Assembly: GCF_035083965.1 (NCBI RefSeq)
Contig: NC_089732.1
Span: 7,689,383-7,753,382 of the forward strand
Direction: 5' to 3'
Length of the DNA: 64,000 nt
Source of the DNA: Branchiostoma lanceolatum
Lineage: Eukaryota; Chordata; Leptocardii; Amphioxiformes; Branchiostomatidae
In this document: positions 59,502 to 64,000 of the stretch, one piece after another
Position numbering within the stretch: position 1 is the first letter of the stretch
Layout of the letters: each line of letters opens with the position of its first letter
The notes under the pieces: generated by a model
Told to the model about the DNA's origin: nothing
Database searches by the model: none
The model's input: only the letters and a program-made list of their open reading frames with translations
Made by a program: the position numbers and the translations under genes

Positions 59502-60665
59502 TCAACATGGTAAAGATAGACAATTTCCTCACTCGACTCAGGTGTGAGTGGATCAAATAAATCTGTCCGGATATGCAGCTTGTGCTGTCCAGTACAAATC
59601 TGGTGAGTTACGCCATGAGGCGGTTTACTGACTGTGCAATATAAATGAAAAAACAAACTGAAACAGCTTTAGTACAAAACAGTATCCCATATACAGTGCT
59701 TTATTGCTTAATATCATTTTGAAATGCTCTTGACAAATTTTGTTGATACCTGTACACTAGTACTGGTCAGGCCAATCTTGACCAAAAACATCCAACCTAT
59801 ATAGTATATGTAGCACAAAGCATTGAACTATCATTAATGTGGCTTGAGATATGCGTGTGAGAATGCTGACAAGTCCTTTCTACCCTCCATACGACCTTTG
59901 ACACATGTCACTGCAGTTATGCCAATACTGCACCTTTGTGACCTTAGATCGCCCCCTCAAGCGATACATAAAATAATAATGATAACAATAACAGATGTAG
60001 GAGTCGGTTAAACCCTTTAAACCCAAATGCTCTATGAATACAGTATATGATGCAACAATCATTTGTCTTACATGGTATTTTTCCAGTCTACATGTATCTT
60101 TATAACATCTCAGGACATGATCATTTTATGGTATGAGGAAAATTTCCCAACATCGATAACTGCTATCCTGACAGTCCTAGCTATAGGAAGCCAGCTGGTT
60201 GACAAATGATGTAAGCTACATGTACAATCACTGCAGCTAACGGAAGCATTTGAACTTTTCCTAATGAAAGTAACTTAAAATTGCATGCTGGCTCAAAATA
60301 TTAAGACATTCCTTTATCATCAAGTTTATACCCTTTCTACCCCATCCCCTATTCTTTACCATGCTTTCTACCTAATACCATTCCTTCCTTCCTTCCTTCG
60401 GAAGTTCCTTCCTTGACCAAGAGGCACGTAACATAACAATTTATCCTCCCTACCGCCTAATCATGTAATCAAATTGTAAATCTGATGATAAAAGGCTACC
60501 TCAACACAGTACATGTACATATTCCTCCCTCTCATGCTTTGAACAGTACAGCCCTCAAGGGCATAGTCGGAAGGTAGTGTCATTTAACCTACATAAGAAT
60601 GACCTTGTATGATAATTACCAGCCTGTAGTAGCTTGTCCCACATATAAGCAAGATCAGAGTTATA

Positions 60666-61452
60666 CAGACGAAGCCACTTAATTGCACCTCGGATAAACG
60701 CACCTACCGTTTAATTGCACCGAATCCCAATATCCAAAACCGATTCCCATTCACTGCATTGTTAGTGACTCCGCATATCTGCACCGCGCATGGACATCAA
60801 TGCCGGATAACTGCACCAATTTTTTTCAAAAATCCTCGACAAGTTAACTGAAAAGGTGCGCTAAAATCGGCAAACGCGGTACAAATGAGCCGATACCTGC
60901 CGGTGTAAAGGCGCAATACCGCCAATATGTTTAAAACTGTTTTGAGTAACAAAAGAAGGTGGTCTCCATTGACAGTTACGTTGATAGGAATCGTATGGGA
61001 GGTCCCGGGCGGGTCACCCGTAATCAGTAACCAAGTTTTAGTTTCAATTCCTAGTTTCATGGCGGTACATGATTTACGTAAATCGACAACTGCACTCTAC
61101 GTAATGTAACACAGAAACTGTTATCCCATGAGTGGCATGACCATGTTTCAGGATGCCTCCCCTGTAACATTACGTTTGTTGTAATGCGGTAGATCGCATG
61201 GAAAAATGAAAGAATGCGAAATGTTTTAAAACAGGTTCGTAGTCATTTCTTTATTTTCAGCAAAGGGTCAATAAATAAAGTCAATAACTGAATAATTTCG
61301 TCTGTTTTCTTTGTGCTAGTGTTTCTGACTAACAATACACCCCCTCGCCCATGGTGGTGCGGTCCAGCTGGGCATTTCGCATAATTGCACCAGCCGGATA
61401 ATTGCACCAAAAACGTTGACAAATGGGTGGTGCAGTTAAGCGGATTCTACTG
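60666..61452. mobile_element. Non-autonomous pogo/Tigger-like element (Tc1-mariner), 787 bases
   Basis: The right end, read inward, is CAGTAGAATCCGCTTAACTG followed by CACC. The left end is CAGACGAAGCCACTTAATTG followed by CACC. Both are flanked by TA (60664-60665 and 61453-61454). The ends match the pogo terminal pattern as I recall it. AATTGCACC-type subterminal repeats occur at both ends. Short frames inside show no transposase motif. Confidence 0.75.
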
Positions 61453-64000
61453 TACTGAAATGTTACCAACCTTTAGCTGTATAAATCAAGATCATTAATC
61501 CTATTAGATAATACCTATCCAAGGGGTAGGTTGGAAAAGGTGGTTATCTAGCTAGTACTAGTAGTAGCACATTCTTTCTGTACCCAATTACAAAGCATCG
61601 CTTTAGGCGCTTTCACGTGCATGATGCAATAAACACCTTGGTAAATTTGGTGGTAGGGTGCACGTGGGTGTGTCACCCACAACTGTTTATCTTTGAGTTT
61701 GAGAAATCTTATTCTAAATACTATTTTGATGGAATACTTACATTGTTTACCGTACAACATATTATGATTTATCAAAAAGTGAAAGAAAATTGTCAAGGTC
61801 TAGTACTTTGGCAGCAGTACTACATAGTTTCTAGTCCAATGATTGTTATCAAGTATAACAAACAATGTTGATAATGTCAGGAATGTGGAATTAGTTAACC
61901 TTGTGCCGCCCTCATAGAGATGACATTTACTTTGGGATTATGTTGACTAATCAGATCAGAAACGATTTACTGAAGCTGTCACAACATAGACCTGAGGCTA
62001 TACAATGGCTACTATACAATGGCTAACCACATAACCACTACGAACTAACTACAAGTTAGTTAGATTAGAACCACCGCAAACACTCTATTTTATCCCTACC
62101 ACGAAATTGAATCCCCGTGAACTTAAAGGCATTTACAGTATTAGTAATAATGATACTGTATACTAATACTAGTAGTATTCATTTTGGTTGGAAGACACAG
62201 AAAAGATTTGAAATGTCTTCAAATATATCATGATGACTTTGATACTAGTGTTTCAGTCCATACAATACAACTAAACTGAATGTGATCTACATGATGTAGC
62301 AGTAGCACAGTACAGAAGTACAGCACTGTGGCACTGTCGACGCCAATTAGTTTGGCCCAGCACTAATACAAGGCTTTCATCTGGCAAATCTGTCTAATGC
62401 ATTTGCAAATCTGTCCTTAGGTCACTTTCTATTGTCCTGTATTAATGTGTGTGCTGCCTCAAGTGTAAACATTCACGTGTGTAAACACACTCCTGTTTAC
62501 ACGGTTGTTTGTTCAAACATACGGGACTGATGACGATGATATGCTAACTTACTTGATTACAGAGTTGATGACTTTAGAGTAATCACTGCATGTGTGTTTG
62601 TAGTAATCTAATAGAGGCACCTAATACAATGTAGTTTGGATATCTCTGTTTAACAAAGTCTGACCCTTTTCATTCATTAATCCTACAACAACATACCTTA
62701 CTTGTTATTGACGGAGCTATTGTGTTACATATGGTATGTTTTTACAGCAATTTATGGTCCTTCACTTAAGAACTGAGCTAGGAGCTCAGACATGGAACAC
62801 ATTACTTACCATATATATGTCTAGAAGTTAGATCTAAGACAGTTAAAATTAAAAGGTTGATCATCTTCTCAGACAGGATTATAGTCTACTTTAGTAGCAA
62901 TCTGATTCTTAACGAGGATAATCCCTACAAGGAAATGATCTATTTTGTCTGAAGTGAAAGAATTTGCATGTCTTAACAAATCTTCCTTTTAGCACTGATC
63001 CTTCGTGATGACTTCTATTATCAAAACCAATTAAGTCCTAATCACTGTTATCAGTGAAAGAACAACATCAGTTTTCTTTTCCCTAGCAGAGAACTTTTTG
63101 GTAGTTCTATAAAAGTTGTTTAATAGTAAACATCTTATTTTCACACCATTTTACAATCCTAAGGATTAGGGATGACAGTATCATAAGATGTTTTCAATAA
63201 GCATGTTTTTTTTTATCAAAGGAATACTAGTAACCTGTCAATAGTGTCCAAAAAAATTGTATCGACAGGAACATTCTGTCAATAGTGCCCAAAAATCTTA
63301 TTGACAGGAGCATCTTGTCAATAGCTCAGCTATAGTCAAATATCGTCTTTGTATTCAGTTTTCCAACACAATTACAAGATTTACTTGAAAACAAAAATGA
63401 ACATCATGTGACTTTACTTGCTGTGGTGTTCTGTGTGTTTTGATAGCCATGTAATTTGTATGTAGCTTCTAGTCAATGTCCAAGTAGATGCCATGAGTTG
63501 CAGATAACCCAGACATAACGTCATGCTAACAGTAATGTATGTTTGGACTACTTGGGGATGTACCATAATTTTATGATGAACTATGCATAGCAACACGACA
63601 CATGCGTCCGCCATAAATACATAATTTTGGACTACAGAAAACATTGACCAAGACCTTCCCCACAAGTATGTTTAAGTAGATAGGAAAGGTTCGTAAAAAG
63701 ATTAATGAGGGCAAATAATTTCAGGTGTTGCCGCCTATTTTTGTCCAAAGATGTGGCTTAAAAGATTAGACCGCGCTCTGACTTGAGTGGGGAGGGGGGC
63801 ATGCGCATGTTCTGTTCTCTAAGAGAATGATCTTAATTTTCTTATTTCAGTCAGAACCATCAAAACGTATACCACTTGTACATTTTGGGAACATACACTA
63901 TTGTTTTGGTTAAAAAATGTGGAATTTCTCTGTAAAATACCGTCCCAAAACGGCAGGACCGACGGACGCATGTTGTTTGTTTACGGATGGTGGGCGCGTC

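Larger units (their letters stand above)
59203..64000. other. STK11 intron 1 (partial), no exon recognised
   Basis: The exon 1 coding part (N-terminus, Gly-rich loop, catalytic Lys) was looked for on the minus strand and not seen. The stretch holds fold-back DNA (59361-59501), a pogo-type MITE (60666-61452), a (CCTT)n tract near 60384-60410, a piece with ATGCCTTTAAGTTC-type sequence near 62100-62140 that also occurs near 49220, and short tandem variants of TGTCAATAGTGCCCAAAAAT at 63235-63330. Confidence 0.5.

Noticed and set aside
60797-61060. 87-codon frame inside the pogo-type MITE
   Set aside because: No transposase motif; part of a non-autonomous element.

Overview
This is a eukaryotic, intron-rich, roughly 40% GC window that reads like an invertebrate deuterostome genome. 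The best guess is amphioxus (Branchiostoma). The grounds are an STK11/LKB1 gene whose exon lengths match the human gene exon by exon, a dense and varied set of fold-back MITEs, 5S- and tRNA-derived SINEs, LINE and Penelope fragments, and a tandem expansion of ionotropic-glutamate-receptor-like genes. The species call is inference.

Layout. (1) Positions 1-1089 hold a 5'-truncated Jockey-superfamily-type LINE on the minus strand. (2) Positions 1090-46631 hold four head-to-tail minus-strand genes of one iGluR-like family, called copies A to D here. Copy A (1090-9064) has ten intact exons, but its M1 exon runs into the LINE. Copies B (14841-25173), C (27625-34767) and D (36789-46631) can each be assembled as 15 exons with canonical splice sites and one open frame, predicting 824, 830 and 831 residues. 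Each has a signal peptide, amino-terminal domain, S1, M1, pore loop, M3 with the SYTANLAAFL gate, S2, M4 and a short tail. An L1/Tx1-type LINE sits in an intron of B and a Penelope-type GIY-YIG fragment in an intron of D. (3) Positions 48169-50576 hold a plus-strand gene for a small, extremely acidic secreted protein with a probable GPI signal. (4) Positions 54765-59202 hold exons 2-9 of STK11 on the minus strand. Exon 1 lies beyond the right edge, and the rest of the window to 64000 is intron 1 with a pogo-type MITE.

The receptor copies form the most interesting system. Channel-gating and transmembrane parts are well conserved, but canonical agonist-contact residues are changed in B, C and D. 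The acidic residue of S2 becomes Ser-Pro, the S1 arginine position becomes aromatic, and the S2 Ser-Thr pair becomes Thr-Ile. The pore Q/R/N site is Ser or Cys. This suggests a lineage-specific receptor class with changed ligand and ion selectivity. Exons 3 and 14 are near-identical between copies while other exons and introns have drifted, which suggests gene conversion. In STK11, intron 2 has the sequence signature of a U12-type AT-AC intron, as in human LKB1.

All exon borders were set by eye from splice motifs, reading phase and comparison among the copies. No database search was possible.
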